This document shows positions 16,122 to 26,075 of a stretch of 64,000 nt of DNA, one piece after another. The notes below the pieces were generated by a model, which made no database searches, was not told the origin of the DNA, and worked only from the letters and a program-made list of their open reading frames with translations. How positions within the stretch are numbered: the stretch's first letter is position 1; each line of letters begins with the position of its first letter. The position numbers and the translations under genes were made by a program. Location: IMG/VR virus record IMGVR_UViG_3300021142_000002, positions 124,001-188,000 of that record; one strand, given 5' to 3'. Source of the stretch: a virus.

Positions 16122-16153
16122 CTGTATAGATTGCCCTAGGGCAATCTATACAG
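16122..16153 (-). terminator. Palindromic terminator, CCTAGG core
   Basis: 32-nt perfect palindrome, left arm CTGTATAGATTGCCCT, 7 nt after the end of the 554-aa virion gene. Confidence 0.8.
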
Positions 16154-16159
16154 AATAAA

Positions 16160-17824
16160 TTATGATAGAGTATTTCTTAAACAAACGGGTGTTACACCTA
16201 AAGTCTTATATACACCTGCATCTGTAGTGGATTGTAGCCACACGATAGATACAGTTGCTCCATTGACCCAAGCCGTACTAAAATCATTAGGCAATAATAT
16301 ATTCCAATAACTTGCTATATCTCTTACAGGTCCAGTAGCACCTGCATAAATCAATTGAAAGTTATCAGGGGTTGGAGGACTTAAACTAACCGTTTGATCA
16401 TAGATAGGTTGAATTGGATAATACAATAATGTTAGCCATTGTTGTAGACTTAATGCACCTGATTTAATACTGAGCACTTGCTGACCCAATACAGAATATT
16501 CTGCATAGGCTAAATTACCGAATACACTTTCATTATTGTTTAAATAGTCAATAATAAAAGGTGTAGTAGTCGGTGTACCATAGGCTATAGTAGCCATCTG
16601 TGTAAAGGTATAGTTAGTATACCCAGATACAAAAACACGACTCATAATAATACTCAAGACTAATTCTTGAGGGTTACTAGGACCATAGTTAACAGTACCA
16701 TTATTAGGTCTAGTTACAGTAATTTGATTATTAGTTAACTTAATTAAAATGCTATGACTTAAATTAGTTAAGTAATAATCATTGGTATAGGTATTCGTTG
16801 TCCCATTCCAGTTAGGCACTATAAACACTTTAAAGGAATAGTCACTATTATAGCTAACTGTATTTACAGTATAGATATGGCTAATGGCTTTGTTACTAGG
16901 ATTACTAGAATTAACAATAGCCTCAGTACTGTCTGGATAATAAGTCAGTACTATCTTACTCTTACTGCCGACAATAGAGGTATTAAAATCATCCATGCCA
17001 AATATTTTACATTTGCTAGTACCTACACTAATTAAAGCACTTGTACCATTGTTGTAAATCAATCTAGCTTGGAAATCACCGCCAGTAAAGGGTACATTAG
17101 CCGGAATGTTAATAGTATCGGTAATGGTAGGGTCTAATAGGTTACTCGATAATGCTACATCGACTATATAGACTACATTATTTCCTAAACCTTTAATGAC
17201 ATTAGAGTTTTTAATTCTAAACTGATGCTCACCTGTTGGACCACCCGACTGCGTATAGGTCACTAAGGTAACAATCTGACCATCATACATAGCTGTACTG
17301 GTATTAAATGTAGGTGGTCTTAATATAGCTGGGTTAGTAGAATCTACTGTAACCATTTCTATATTTTCACTAACAAAGCTGCCGCTGCCATTAAAGGTTT
17401 GAGAGATTACAGTCCCTGTATTGCTAATGTCAGTACCTAGAAATAATTTAGCATAATTAATCTCACTGCCATAAGCTCTGTACTTATCATCAATGTCAAT
17501 AGTAAAGGGAGTCACTGCAGTATTTAAGAATGCTAACTCTAATACATTGGGCTGATAACTAGGTAGGTTAATAGAGTTAGAAGAACCAGCTTGAGCTTGT
17601 GCCAATAGAGAAAAATCTACTAATAATAAAGTAGGCACATAAGTCGGTGGATTAGAAGTAGTATCTACTTGAATAACTCTAAATAGTCCATGTTGATAAT
17701 CTATGACTAAATCATCAATGTTAGGAACTATTGTACCAGAATTACCAATACCATAGATTTCATTAATATTCCATGTTCTAAATCCTCTTAGAGGATCATA
17801 TTCACGTGTTGTTGGAGAGGTCAT
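16160..17824 (-). CDS. Virion structural protein, PhiKZ gp26-like by position (554 aa)
   Basis: Beta-rich, Thr/Ser/Asn/Ile-rich protein typical of phage tail or baseplate components (YDPLRGFRTWNINEIYGIG at the N-terminus). No catalytic motif. It follows the 858-aa protein with 10 nt between them and shares its composition. The set 16160-21352 occupies the position of PhiKZ gp26-gp28, between terminase and sheath. The role is inferred from synteny and composition. GGAAC lies 9 nt before ATG. Confidence 0.65.
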   Translation of the reverse strand: MTSPTTREYDPLRGFRTWNINEIYGIGNSGTIVPNIDDLVIDYQHGLFRVIQVDTTSNPPTYVPTLLLVDFSLLAQAQAGSSNSINLPSYQPNVLELAFLNTAVTPFTIDIDDKYRAYGSEINYAKLFLGTDISNTGTVISQTFNGSGSFVSENIEMVTVDSTNPAILRPPTFNTSTAMYDGQIVTLVTYTQSGGPTGEHQFRIKNSNVIKGLGNNVVYIVDVALSSNLLDPTITDTINIPANVPFTGGDFQARLIYNNGTSALISVGTSKCKIFGMDDFNTSIVGSKSKIVLTYYPDSTEAIVNSSNPSNKAISHIYTVNTVSYNSDYSFKVFIVPNWNGTTNTYTNDYYLTNLSHSILIKLTNNQITVTRPNNGTVNYGPSNPQELVLSIIMSRVFVSGYTNYTFTQMATIAYGTPTTTPFIIDYLNNNESVFGNLAYAEYSVLGQQVLSIKSGALSLQQWLTLLYYPIQPIYDQTVSLSPPTPDNFQLIYAGATGPVRDIASYWNILLPNDFSTAWVNGATVSIVWLQSTTDAGVYKTLGVTPVCLRNTLS

Positions 17825-17834
17825 TAAATAGTTC

Positions 17835-20411
17835 CTATTGGATAGTTAGATAAAGATGCAAGCCTTCAACTAGGTTATTTAAAAGGACCATATTGGCTTG
17901 TGTTAAAAAGTTATATTGATTTAAATTAACAGTAACTGGCGCAGTACCCCATGTGGGTGTAATCGTTACATAATTAGGATCTAAACCAAAGAAACAGGGA
18001 TCAGTATTAATAATGCTAATATAAGGATTAACCATTGCAGCAACCTGATCATTAGTATAACTAGATTGAGTAATAACAATTGTATTATTAGATACTAACT
18101 CGATCAGTCTGTTCATTAATGTAGAAACTAATACATACTTTTGGGTAATTGTAACCGTACCTGATATTGGTGTTTGTGGATCTATTTGAGATAAGAACTG
18201 ACTGACTAATTGATCTTGAGCTTGTTCAGCTATTAGTGTGGGTGTAATAACATCCAGTGTTTCAGATCTTACAAAGCTTGGATAATTAATAATAGCAAAT
18301 GGATTACCATCGTTAAACCCTAAACTAGCAGTTGTATTAACTACATCGGTATAAGCTTCTTTCTCTCTTAATTCAGAATAAGTAAAGGCTCTGCCATCTA
18401 CAAAGAATTGATTATTTCTGTAGAGCAATAATTCATAGATATTGTTATTAAACAACTTACCATGTTTAACAAACCCAAACTGAGCACTATTAACATGTTG
18501 TAGACTAGGATCAGGTAATCCGCAGTAAACAACTGTTATTAATCCACTGCTAGTATAATAGTTATTATTAGAACAAATATAAGCTCTAGAGTTATAAACT
18601 ACATAATCTAAACCTTCTATTAAATAATGACCATTAAACCAAATGTACAAATTACCCATGCCAATATCATGGGCCATAGCCATGCCATTGTATATGTCAA
18701 TACCTGCTTCAATATTACTTTGGTTTATATTGCTGGTATAGTTAATATAGTTTAATGATGTTCTAACATATCGCTCATGTTGAATTAAAGTAGGATTCCA
18801 GGTAACTGTAGTACCATTAGTTGTTTCTGTTAAAGTATAATCGCTGTTATGATTTGCATAAACTAAGGTATTACCATTTAAATAATAACAGAATATACCA
18901 AAGCCGCTAGGCATAGTTACCACAGTAGTGCTATTAGCGGCAATAACCGTATCTAAATTACTATAAGTCACTAAGCTAGGCAAAAAGACTTCATAACCAA
19001 ATCCATTACTATAAGTAATGTTAGTTAAGTCAATTGCCTGATAGGTTGTTTGGGCATTATACGTACCATCAATGTTATAGGTAATTAAATGACCACCTAA
19101 GTTACTAGCTATTGCAGGCAATGACCATGCTGTATTGCCAGGCAGTTGTCTTACTCTTTCTAAATAGGTGATAGCACCATATCTGGAATACACGCCGTAA
19201 AAAGGAGCTGAAGCTAAATTACTTTCTTCAACAGCTATCCACTTATTAAATGGACAGACTTCTAGATTATTAGCATTCCATATTGGAAGATTTGCATTAA
19301 TCCCAGATAAACATTGCTCTTTAATTCCATTAGGTAAATTCATTAAGTCTGGAATATAATTACTATCTAGCAAAGTAGGTTTAAACTGATTATTATCTCT
19401 TCTTAATAATAAGACCATGACATTGGTTAATGTTTGGTTAATATCAGAAAAGTTTTCCATCTCACCAATTCTAGTTGTTAATAACTGAGAATTAATAGAC
19501 CAATCTTTATAAGTTAGCATCCTGACTATAGAAGGTGATAGTCTTGGAAAGTAAGTCCCTACCATAGAACCATCCGATTTTGTACCGACTACAAATATTT
19601 CAGTATCGGCCACATAGACTTGATTATCTAAAGCATTAACAGATAAGATTAGTTTATTACAGTTATCATTAGTAGATAAATAGTTATTTAACATCCCTAT
19701 TGGAAATAAATCTATCATGGTAATAAAAGGATCAACAATATAGTCTATTACATCGCCTGTATGCAATGCAGAAAATAAAGGCAAACCACCTAACATTAAT
19801 AATCCATTCTTAAATAATAAAGGTGGTATTGGATGTCCATTAGCATCTAATGTTCCATGAATAGCATAGTTTGCAATCAAAGCAGTAAAGGTTAAGTAAT
19901 CACTGTAGTTATTATTGACTATAAATGATCCAGTCTTTACAGTCTGAGCCGAGGTCGCTGCATTACCTTCATAAAAGATATTAGTATAAAATCTAACATA
20001 AATGTCATCATTTAAACTCAATACCTTTTGATTAAACGTATAGTTTAATGCTAAGATAATATTGTTATCTGGCATTATCTTAATATAACTGCCATATAAA
20101 GAAAAGAATCTTCCTTGACTAAATATAATAGTTAAAGTTTGAAAGGTACTAATGATGGCATTTAAAGAAACCCATCCATAAATGTTAGAAGTAATCCCAA
20201 TACTAATAGGCTCTACTTGACCTAATTCAATCAGCATATAGAGCTGATTAGCTATGGGTAAATCTATTTGATTATATGGCAGAGGATAGGTATTAATAGC
20301 CCCTAAATTACTGGTAATTTTATTGGACTTAAATACAGCGTTTTTATCTCCCCCAGGATTACTCCATACATCAGCTAATGCCATGTTAAAAAGTAAGTTA
20401 TTTATATCCAT
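17835..20411 (-). CDS. Large virion structural protein, PhiKZ gp27-like by position (858 aa)
   Basis: Long beta-rich protein with many Asn/Tyr/Thr residues and no membrane segment. It contains fibre/baseplate-like stretches such as GNLYIWFNGHYLIEGLDYVV. The start codon overlaps the end of the upstream gene (TAATGG-type junction), so it is translated with it. The assignment as a tail/baseplate protein is by composition and by position next to the sheath gene. Confidence 0.65.
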   Translation of the reverse strand: MDINNLLFNMALADVWSNPGGDKNAVFKSNKITSNLGAINTYPLPYNQIDLPIANQLYMLIELGQVEPISIGITSNIYGWVSLNAIISTFQTLTIIFSQGRFFSLYGSYIKIMPDNNIILALNYTFNQKVLSLNDDIYVRFYTNIFYEGNAATSAQTVKTGSFIVNNNYSDYLTFTALIANYAIHGTLDANGHPIPPLLFKNGLLMLGGLPLFSALHTGDVIDYIVDPFITMIDLFPIGMLNNYLSTNDNCNKLILSVNALDNQVYVADTEIFVVGTKSDGSMVGTYFPRLSPSIVRMLTYKDWSINSQLLTTRIGEMENFSDINQTLTNVMVLLLRRDNNQFKPTLLDSNYIPDLMNLPNGIKEQCLSGINANLPIWNANNLEVCPFNKWIAVEESNLASAPFYGVYSRYGAITYLERVRQLPGNTAWSLPAIASNLGGHLITYNIDGTYNAQTTYQAIDLTNITYSNGFGYEVFLPSLVTYSNLDTVIAANSTTVVTMPSGFGIFCYYLNGNTLVYANHNSDYTLTETTNGTTVTWNPTLIQHERYVRTSLNYINYTSNINQSNIEAGIDIYNGMAMAHDIGMGNLYIWFNGHYLIEGLDYVVYNSRAYICSNNNYYTSSGLITVVYCGLPDPSLQHVNSAQFGFVKHGKLFNNNIYELLLYRNNQFFVDGRAFTYSELREKEAYTDVVNTTASLGFNDGNPFAIINYPSFVRSETLDVITPTLIAEQAQDQLVSQFLSQIDPQTPISGTVTITQKYVLVSTLMNRLIELVSNNTIVITQSSYTNDQVAAMVNPYISIINTDPCFFGLDPNYVTITPTWGTAPVTVNLNQYNFLTQANMVLLNNLVEGLHLYLTIQ

Positions 20412-21352
20412 TAGCTAACGTCCGCATACATGGAAATGAATTTAGTAAATCCTTCTACATCATGCTTCTTAAGTAGTCCCATCATTGATTTACCTAAAGC
20501 AGTGGTATTTTGCATACTCTTTTGAATGGCACAACTCATCATTGCGATAAAGGTAGGTGGATGCTCTAATCCAATGCTACTAATTTCTGTTGCATTCGCC
20601 GCGATAAAAGCACCTCTTACAGTACTGTTATAGACAATACTAGGATCAATGTCATAGGCATTGTTATTGAGTTCAGTTAAAGCATGGGCAAATAAAAATA
20701 TTTTATTTTTTTGCATTTTGCAATTATGCACTGATCCATTTCTAAATAACTCAATAATTAGTTCCTCATTAACATTAATTAAATCATGAATGTTTTGTGC
20801 GGGAATATTAATGATTCTAGGTAATCTTTTTAACAACATAATAATGATATCTTCATCATGAGCATAAGCTTCGTTACTAAATAAGCCCATGTAATAAATA
20901 GCTGATATGATTCTAAAGTTAGTAGTAATTAATAAGTTATTATCTAGCTTTCTAGATATACCAGAGCTTACCCAAGTACTAAAGGTATCAGCCACAAAAG
21001 CTTCTTGCGCAAAGAAGACTTCTTTATCAGTTAGCCATAGTAAATCCAGCATGGCTCTTCTAACCATTAAAACATATTCGTTATAGAGTCTAATCTTACC
21101 TTCTTTATTAACAATGGCTCTTAAGTCAATGTAAGCTTTGCCGTTATGAATAATGGGATGAAAAAAAGATGGAATTGTTTCACCTACATCGCCCACAATG
21201 GCAATGACATTATCATTAATGATTTTAAATTCATATCGCTCTTTATCTATCGTTAAAAGACTTTCGATATCTTTAGCTATACCTGTCATTTTGTTATTTA
21301 AACCAGAAATAACATTAGCGGAATAAGCTGTATGTGCCGGTATTGAGTTCAT
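20411..21352 (-). CDS. Virion protein, PhiKZ gp28-like by position (313 aa)
   Basis: Start MNSIPAHTAYSANVISGLNN chosen because AAAGGA precedes it; the open frame upstream has no comparable site. Largely helical, with a KRLPRIINIPAQNIHDLINV segment. No family motif recognised. It is the first gene of the three-gene minus-strand tail cluster and divergent from the sheath gene. Confidence 0.6.
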   Translation of the reverse strand: MNSIPAHTAYSANVISGLNNKMTGIAKDIESLLTIDKERYEFKIINDNVIAIVGDVGETIPSFFHPIIHNGKAYIDLRAIVNKEGKIRLYNEYVLMVRRAMLDLLWLTDKEVFFAQEAFVADTFSTWVSSGISRKLDNNLLITTNFRIISAIYYMGLFSNEAYAHDEDIIIMLLKRLPRIINIPAQNIHDLINVNEELIIELFRNGSVHNCKMQKNKIFLFAHALTELNNNAYDIDPSIVYNSTVRGAFIAANATEISSIGLEHPPTFIAMMSCAIQKSMQNTTALGKSMMGLLKKHDVEGFTKFISMYADVS

Positions 21353-21514
21353 AAATAGTTCCTTTCTATGTGTTGAGTCATAGGATAAACCTATAGTTTT
21401 ACTAATAAAAGTTATTATATTTACAGTAAAAATAGCCCCTACTGTCACTTATATTGTGTAAAGGTAGGCTTCTACTACAGAATAAATTCTTTTTTATTTA
21501 CAGGAAGAAAAAAC

Positions 21515-24289
21515 ATGACAACAGTTAACAATAGTACACCTATGGTGAATCTAAATGGGATTAGAGATGAATCTATTACCCAGTTAGTAGCAGAGCCAGA
21601 ACAAACCCCCCAGCATTTAGCACTCTATTTTATTAAAGCACCTTATGGTCCAGAAGGTATAGCTGATGCTATTCCAGTATCTTCTGCAAATGATTTAATG
21701 CGTATTTTTGGATCTGATGTTGTTAATCCAAGAGCACCTTATTATAATCATCAAACTGAATTGATGACACAAACATTGGCTGCTGGCAACTCAGCTTTTG
21801 TTAAACGAATTATCTATACCGGAACTGATGTAAATGGTGCTTTAAATGTAGCGCCTAATAAAGCTAACTTTACTTTAAACTGTCAAGTAACTGCCAATGC
21901 TTCTTTACCAACCTATGCTCGTAATCCTGATAACAGTGTTAGCTATGATTCTAATGGAAACATTATTCTAACTACCATTACCGTTGGTGCAACTACTGGT
22001 GTTGCTACCTTTGGAACAATTTCAGGCGGAGCAGGCTATAGCGATGGTACTTATACCAATGTTACTTTAACTAGAGTTTCTGGTACAACACCGACTACTC
22101 TACCTACTGCTACAGTAATAGTCTCCGGTGGTGCTGTAACTACCGTTACATTAACGACGCCCGGTGTTGGTGTTGATACCACTACAGTATTAACTGCTTT
22201 GGTCGGAACTGCTACACCTACTACTGCATGGAGCGTTCCTGTTGCTACTACTGCAACAACCGCACCTTTAACAGTCGGTCAAAAATACATTGTAGCTAGT
22301 TTAGGTAATACAACCACTGCTCAATGGGTAACTGCGGGTGTTGTACTAGCTAGTGGTCAAACCACAGTTAATGTTGGTCAATCATTTACTTGTGCGGCTG
22401 AAACTGTAGGTACCGGTACAGTATCTCCAGCCACTACTGGTAGTATCTTAAAGTATACTATCACTGCAAGTACTGCCTCTACTCCAGCAACCACAACGTC
22501 TACTGTTAGTACAGTTAATGGCTTAACCGTAACGACTTATCCTATTCTTACTTTTACTGCACCTTTCTCAGGCGGCTTAGGCAATCAAACAGGTATTCGT
22601 TTATGGACTGCTGGCAATACTACTTCTTTGCCAGGTGATAGAGATGTTATCATTGATCAAAAAGCATTGATCTTTAATGGTCAGGTTATTTTTAAACCCA
22701 CTAACTCTACACCTCAGTTAGTAGCTGATCTTACTGGCTCTACTAATATGCAATTTTGCTTTAAACCAAATGCATATAACTATAAAACTAACCAAAACTT
22801 AAACATTGGTCAGTTTGTAGATAACTGGAGTGATGATGGTGTTATTTCTGGCAATACACCTTCTTATAGCCCAGTCGGTTCAGTTACTTTAATCAATGAT
22901 GGTACTGGTACACCTTACCTAAACACTGTATTAAATGCATTATTAGCTACTGAAAATGCTGCACACTTAATTGCTCAAGCTGCTGATACTATTTCAGCCA
23001 CTGCATTAACTGTTGGTAGTAAATACTACATTGCATCGGCAGGCGCTACTGACTTTACTACTATTGGTTCAACTGACAATAATGTCGGCACAATCTTTGT
23101 AGCTACTGGTATTGCATCAAGTCCATCTAGCGGTGTAGCAGGTACTGTATATCCAGTTGATGTAGGTCCAATCTCATCTGGCTATATGTTAGACTTTTTA
23201 ACAGGTATTGATTTTAATGGCAACCCACATATGTCATTCCAGATTGACAAAACTGGCGTGGTAATGGCTGAAGGTGTAACTACTTATTTAGTTAATGGAA
23301 CAGCAGGTGGTGTAGATAACTTAGGTTATGAACAAGCTATTTGTGATTTCATTACCAGCGTGGGCGCCAATGATTCACATCCATTACTGGATATGGCTGT
23401 ATATCCCTTTAAAAACGTTTATGACTCAGGTTTTGGTCAATTCCCTGTAGGTCAAATGGCAGGCTATCCATCTATGGCGACAAAACTTGCCTTATTTAAA
23501 TGGATTGGCTATCGTAAAGACATGAATGCTACTGTTGGAACATACATCGTAGGCACTCCTCAATTGACTGTAGCTCAAGAACTATCAGTCGGTAAGGTAT
23601 TATCTACCTCTGCATTAATGTATGGTGAGAGCGCATTATGGGGCACACCTACTTGTAGAGCAGTGATTACTATGGGTTCAGGCCTATTGAATAACTCTAC
23701 CTTTAATGGTCCAGTACCGACTACCTTTGACTTAGCCATTAAACGAGCTGGTTATATGGGTGCAGGTTCAGGCATTATGACCTCGGGTCAAAACTATACC
23801 ATTAATCCAAAGAACAATGTTACTTCCATGCGCAAGATTACCAACACTATTTTAGGTCAAACAACTAAGATTACTGCATGGAATGAAGGTTTAAATTATG
23901 TTCAAATGATGGATCGTCGTACTCCATTCTGGGCTGATTTACAAACCGTCTATAACATTCAAAACTCTGTCTTAGCCAGTGAGTTGTTTATGTCTATTTG
24001 CTGCGACATTACACAAATTGCAGCTAAGGTATGGCGCATTATGTCTGGTCGTACTAATTTAACACCTGGTCAATGGGTTGATAAAACAAATGAATTAGTT
24101 AATTCATTAACTGCTGGACGTTATGATGGTTTAGTAGTAATTGTTCCTACTACTTATTTTACACCAGCCGATAATGCCCGTGGCTATTCGTGGACTCTAG
24201 ACATAGCTGTTTATGGTAATGTAGCTAAAACTGTACAAACAGTGAACATTATCACTAAACGATTATTACCAACTACTACAGGACTATAA
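21515..24289 (+). CDS. Contractile tail sheath protein with inserted surface modules
   Basis: 924 aa, long for a sheath. The N-terminus (YFIKAPYGPEGIADAIPVSS, LMRIFGS, TQTLAAGNSAFVKRI) and the C-terminus (VYGNVAKTVQTVNIITKRLL) read as tail sheath, and the next gene is the tube, as in PhiKZ gp29-gp30. Three Thr/Gly/Val-rich modules interrupt it: residues ~153-232 (GGAGYSDGTYTNVTLTRVSG), ~252-308 (LTVGQKYIVASLGNTTTAQW) and ~498-548 (LTVGSKYYIASAGATDFTTI). They resemble repeat modules common in surface proteins of aquatic phages and probably decorate the outside of the sheath. AGGAAG precedes ATG. Confidence 0.88.
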   Translation: MTTVNNSTPMVNLNGIRDESITQLVAEPEQTPQHLALYFIKAPYGPEGIADAIPVSSANDLMRIFGSDVVNPRAPYYNHQTELMTQTLAAGNSAFVKRIIYTGTDVNGALNVAPNKANFTLNCQVTANASLPTYARNPDNSVSYDSNGNIILTTITVGATTGVATFGTISGGAGYSDGTYTNVTLTRVSGTTPTTLPTATVIVSGGAVTTVTLTTPGVGVDTTTVLTALVGTATPTTAWSVPVATTATTAPLTVGQKYIVASLGNTTTAQWVTAGVVLASGQTTVNVGQSFTCAAETVGTGTVSPATTGSILKYTITASTASTPATTTSTVSTVNGLTVTTYPILTFTAPFSGGLGNQTGIRLWTAGNTTSLPGDRDVIIDQKALIFNGQVIFKPTNSTPQLVADLTGSTNMQFCFKPNAYNYKTNQNLNIGQFVDNWSDDGVISGNTPSYSPVGSVTLINDGTGTPYLNTVLNALLATENAAHLIAQAADTISATALTVGSKYYIASAGATDFTTIGSTDNNVGTIFVATGIASSPSSGVAGTVYPVDVGPISSGYMLDFLTGIDFNGNPHMSFQIDKTGVVMAEGVTTYLVNGTAGGVDNLGYEQAICDFITSVGANDSHPLLDMAVYPFKNVYDSGFGQFPVGQMAGYPSMATKLALFKWIGYRKDMNATVGTYIVGTPQLTVAQELSVGKVLSTSALMYGESALWGTPTCRAVITMGSGLLNNSTFNGPVPTTFDLAIKRAGYMGAGSGIMTSGQNYTINPKNNVTSMRKITNTILGQTTKITAWNEGLNYVQMMDRRTPFWADLQTVYNIQNSVLASELFMSICCDITQIAAKVWRIMSGRTNLTPGQWVDKTNELVNSLTAGRYDGLVVIVPTTYFTPADNARGYSWTLDIAVYGNVAKTVQTVNIITKRLLPTTTGL

Positions 24290-24291
24290 TT

Positions 24292-25176
24292 ATGGCCAGT
24301 GTTGCAACTTATAACAATCCAACATTAATACAGATGAGTGGGGATGTTCGTACCCCCTCTATTGACCTGTCACAAGGCGGTCAACAAGGAATGTTGCAAA
24401 ACCCAATGTTGTGGGGCAATAATGCTAACTACATTAGACAAAAAACAATTCCTGTATTAGTATCAGCACCTCGATTAATGGGCTTATTGTCTAATGCAGG
24501 ATATCGCATGGCGGCATTAAAATCATTAATGGAATTAATGCCTCAAAAAATTGATGGTTTAAAATCCAGTTTATCAGCAGATTATGATGGTCAAGCAGTC
24601 GGCCATGCTGGTGAGAAAATGGAATCAGTTACTCATGTGGCCCGTGAAGTATCAGCTCCAAATTATGAGTGGGTTGATAAATATGGTATGGCCATTACTC
24701 GTTACTGGACAGATTACATGCGAATGTTTATCGCTGATCCAGATTTACAAGTACCTGCTATTATTCAAACACCTGAGTATATCAATGCAGGTAGTCCACC
24801 TATTACACCAGAATCTCAATCTATGGTTATGCTATTTATTGAGCCTGATGTTACGATGACTAATGTAACCAATGCTTGGCTATGCACTAACATGATGCCA
24901 AGAACCGCTGGTGAAATCATTGGTGTTAGAGAAATGGGTGGCAGTAATGAGATACCTACAGTAGGTATTGAGTTTACTGCATTAACCTTTATTGGTAAAC
25001 CAGTAGAGTTATTAGCAGCTAGTTACTTAGCATCTTTGAAACTAACTGACTTAAGACCATTAGATCTAGCACAAAAGTATAGTCAAAATGGTTCACCAGG
25101 CGGTGTTAATAGTGATGTATTGGCCGCTGGTGCTGGTTTTGCACAAGAAATTGTTAATACAGTAGTAAATGGATAA
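24292..25176 (+). CDS. Tail tube protein (PhiKZ gp30-like)
   Basis: 294 aa, starting 2 nt after the sheath stop codon, so the two are co-translated. Sheath followed directly by tube is the standard order in contractile-tailed phages and matches PhiKZ gp29-gp30. The middle (MVMLFIEPDVTMTNVTNAWL, MPRTAGEIIGVREMGGSNEI, VGIEFTALTFIGKPV) has the alternating strand pattern expected of tube proteins. The N-terminal ~75 residues are helical. Followed by a palindromic terminator. Confidence 0.8.
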   Translation: MASVATYNNPTLIQMSGDVRTPSIDLSQGGQQGMLQNPMLWGNNANYIRQKTIPVLVSAPRLMGLLSNAGYRMAALKSLMELMPQKIDGLKSSLSADYDGQAVGHAGEKMESVTHVAREVSAPNYEWVDKYGMAITRYWTDYMRMFIADPDLQVPAIIQTPEYINAGSPPITPESQSMVMLFIEPDVTMTNVTNAWLCTNMMPRTAGEIIGVREMGGSNEIPTVGIEFTALTFIGKPVELLAASYLASLKLTDLRPLDLAQKYSQNGSPGGVNSDVLAAGAGFAQEIVNTVVNG

Positions 25177-25197
25177 AAAAAAATAAAGTATAGAAAG

Positions 25198-25229
25198 AGA
25201 GTACATAGAGCCTAGGCTCTATGTACTCT
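25198..25229. terminator. Palindromic terminator after the tail tube, CCTAGG core
   Basis: 32-nt perfect palindrome, left arm AGAGTACATAGAGCCT, between convergent genes ending at 25176 and 25236. Confidence 0.8.
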
Positions 25230-25235
25230 ACTATA

Positions 25236-25927
25236 CTAGAACAATCTGCGGGTAATAAAGTCCGCCACTTCATTCATGTCATCCACTGACGGGAATGAGG
25301 CGTTTTCCCCTATCAAGTTAAATTGTGGAACGCGATACTGCGCTCCGTTTAACTCCACCTTATAGAACCATATCCCAGCTTTGTTCTGGGATGATTCTAA
25401 CACCTTTGCACCGCTAACCCAAACTCCCTCATATTCTGGGAGTTCATTTAAGAGGATTTTGCACGGCATGCCATCGGGGATGGCATAGTCTTTTTCTTCA
25501 ATGACTGAAGAAGTTAAAAGAGGTTCTAAGACCTCTAATACTTCGTCAACTAACCAGCTGGTTACTTCTTCAACTTTTGCTGGAGGGCATCCTCCAGCAA
25601 TGAGTAGGAATTTACCAATTAACTTCTCAACTACTACTCCGGCGTTATTGCCACTAAGCGCATCCTTAGTCTTTAGTTTTTTTCTGACAGAGTTTAACAC
25701 CCTTTCTGAAAGGGTGTAACTTGTCACAAAGATTTCTGCAGTACACTGCAGAAGTCCAAGAAACTTTTCTTTCCCTAAATCTTCAGCGGCGATTGCCACC
25801 TGATCTAGGTGGAGCATAAACTCTTCTACTTCATCTGATCCGTATGGGTCAAATGACATTGAAGAGTTTTCAACCAATCTTACCAGACCATCGGCTATTA
25901 AGCCTTTGTCAAATTGTATTTTTTCAT
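25236..25927 (-). CDS. Unknown protein encoded by a hairpin-tiled gene, copy 2; frameshift near the start
   Basis: About 230 aa, acidic and helical (EVTSWLVDEVLEVLEPLL). The uninterrupted frame has no ATG before MSFDPYG, only a TTG at 25877. The ATG at 25927 with the leader's GCAGGAG site opens a 9-codon frame ending at TAATAG. The good frame continues upstream as KIQFDKGLIADGLVRLVENS to within a few bases of that ATG. One more A in the A6 run after ATG would give MKKIQFDKGLIADG. This is a sequencing error, a mutation, or slippage. The gene is tiled with hairpins (TTGCTGGAG/CTCCAGCAA, ACACCCTTTC/GAAAGGGTGT, TTCTGCAG/CTGCAGAA, ATGCCATC/GATGGCAT). Family unknown. Confidence 0.65.
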
Positions 25928-25933
25928 ATCAAA

Positions 25934-26029
25934 TCTCCTGCCTCTTTAGAGGGCTTAAAGTTGTTATAATAAATTGGATTACTAATGTAATTCCAATTAA
26001 ATGGTATATACATGAAAATAATTTGAATT
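25934..26029 (-). promoter_or_regulatory. Conserved promoter/leader module, copy 2
   Basis: Nearly identical over 96 nt to copy 1 (16016-16111): same AT box, TTGGAATTAC/GTAATCCAA hairpin, CCTCTAAAGAGG hairpin and GCAGGAG. Conservation at this level in non-coding DNA upstream of unrelated ORFs indicates function or recent duplication. Confidence 0.75.
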
Positions 26030-26039
26030 TACATAGATA

Positions 26040-26068
26040 CTCTAGGATAGCATATAGCTATCCTAGAG
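26040..26068 (-). terminator. Hairpin terminator after the 178-aa gene
   Basis: Arms CTCTAGGATAGC and GCTATCCTAGAG, 5-nt loop, 8 nt past the stop codon of the 178-aa gene. Confidence 0.75.
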
Positions 26069-26075
26069 ACTATGT

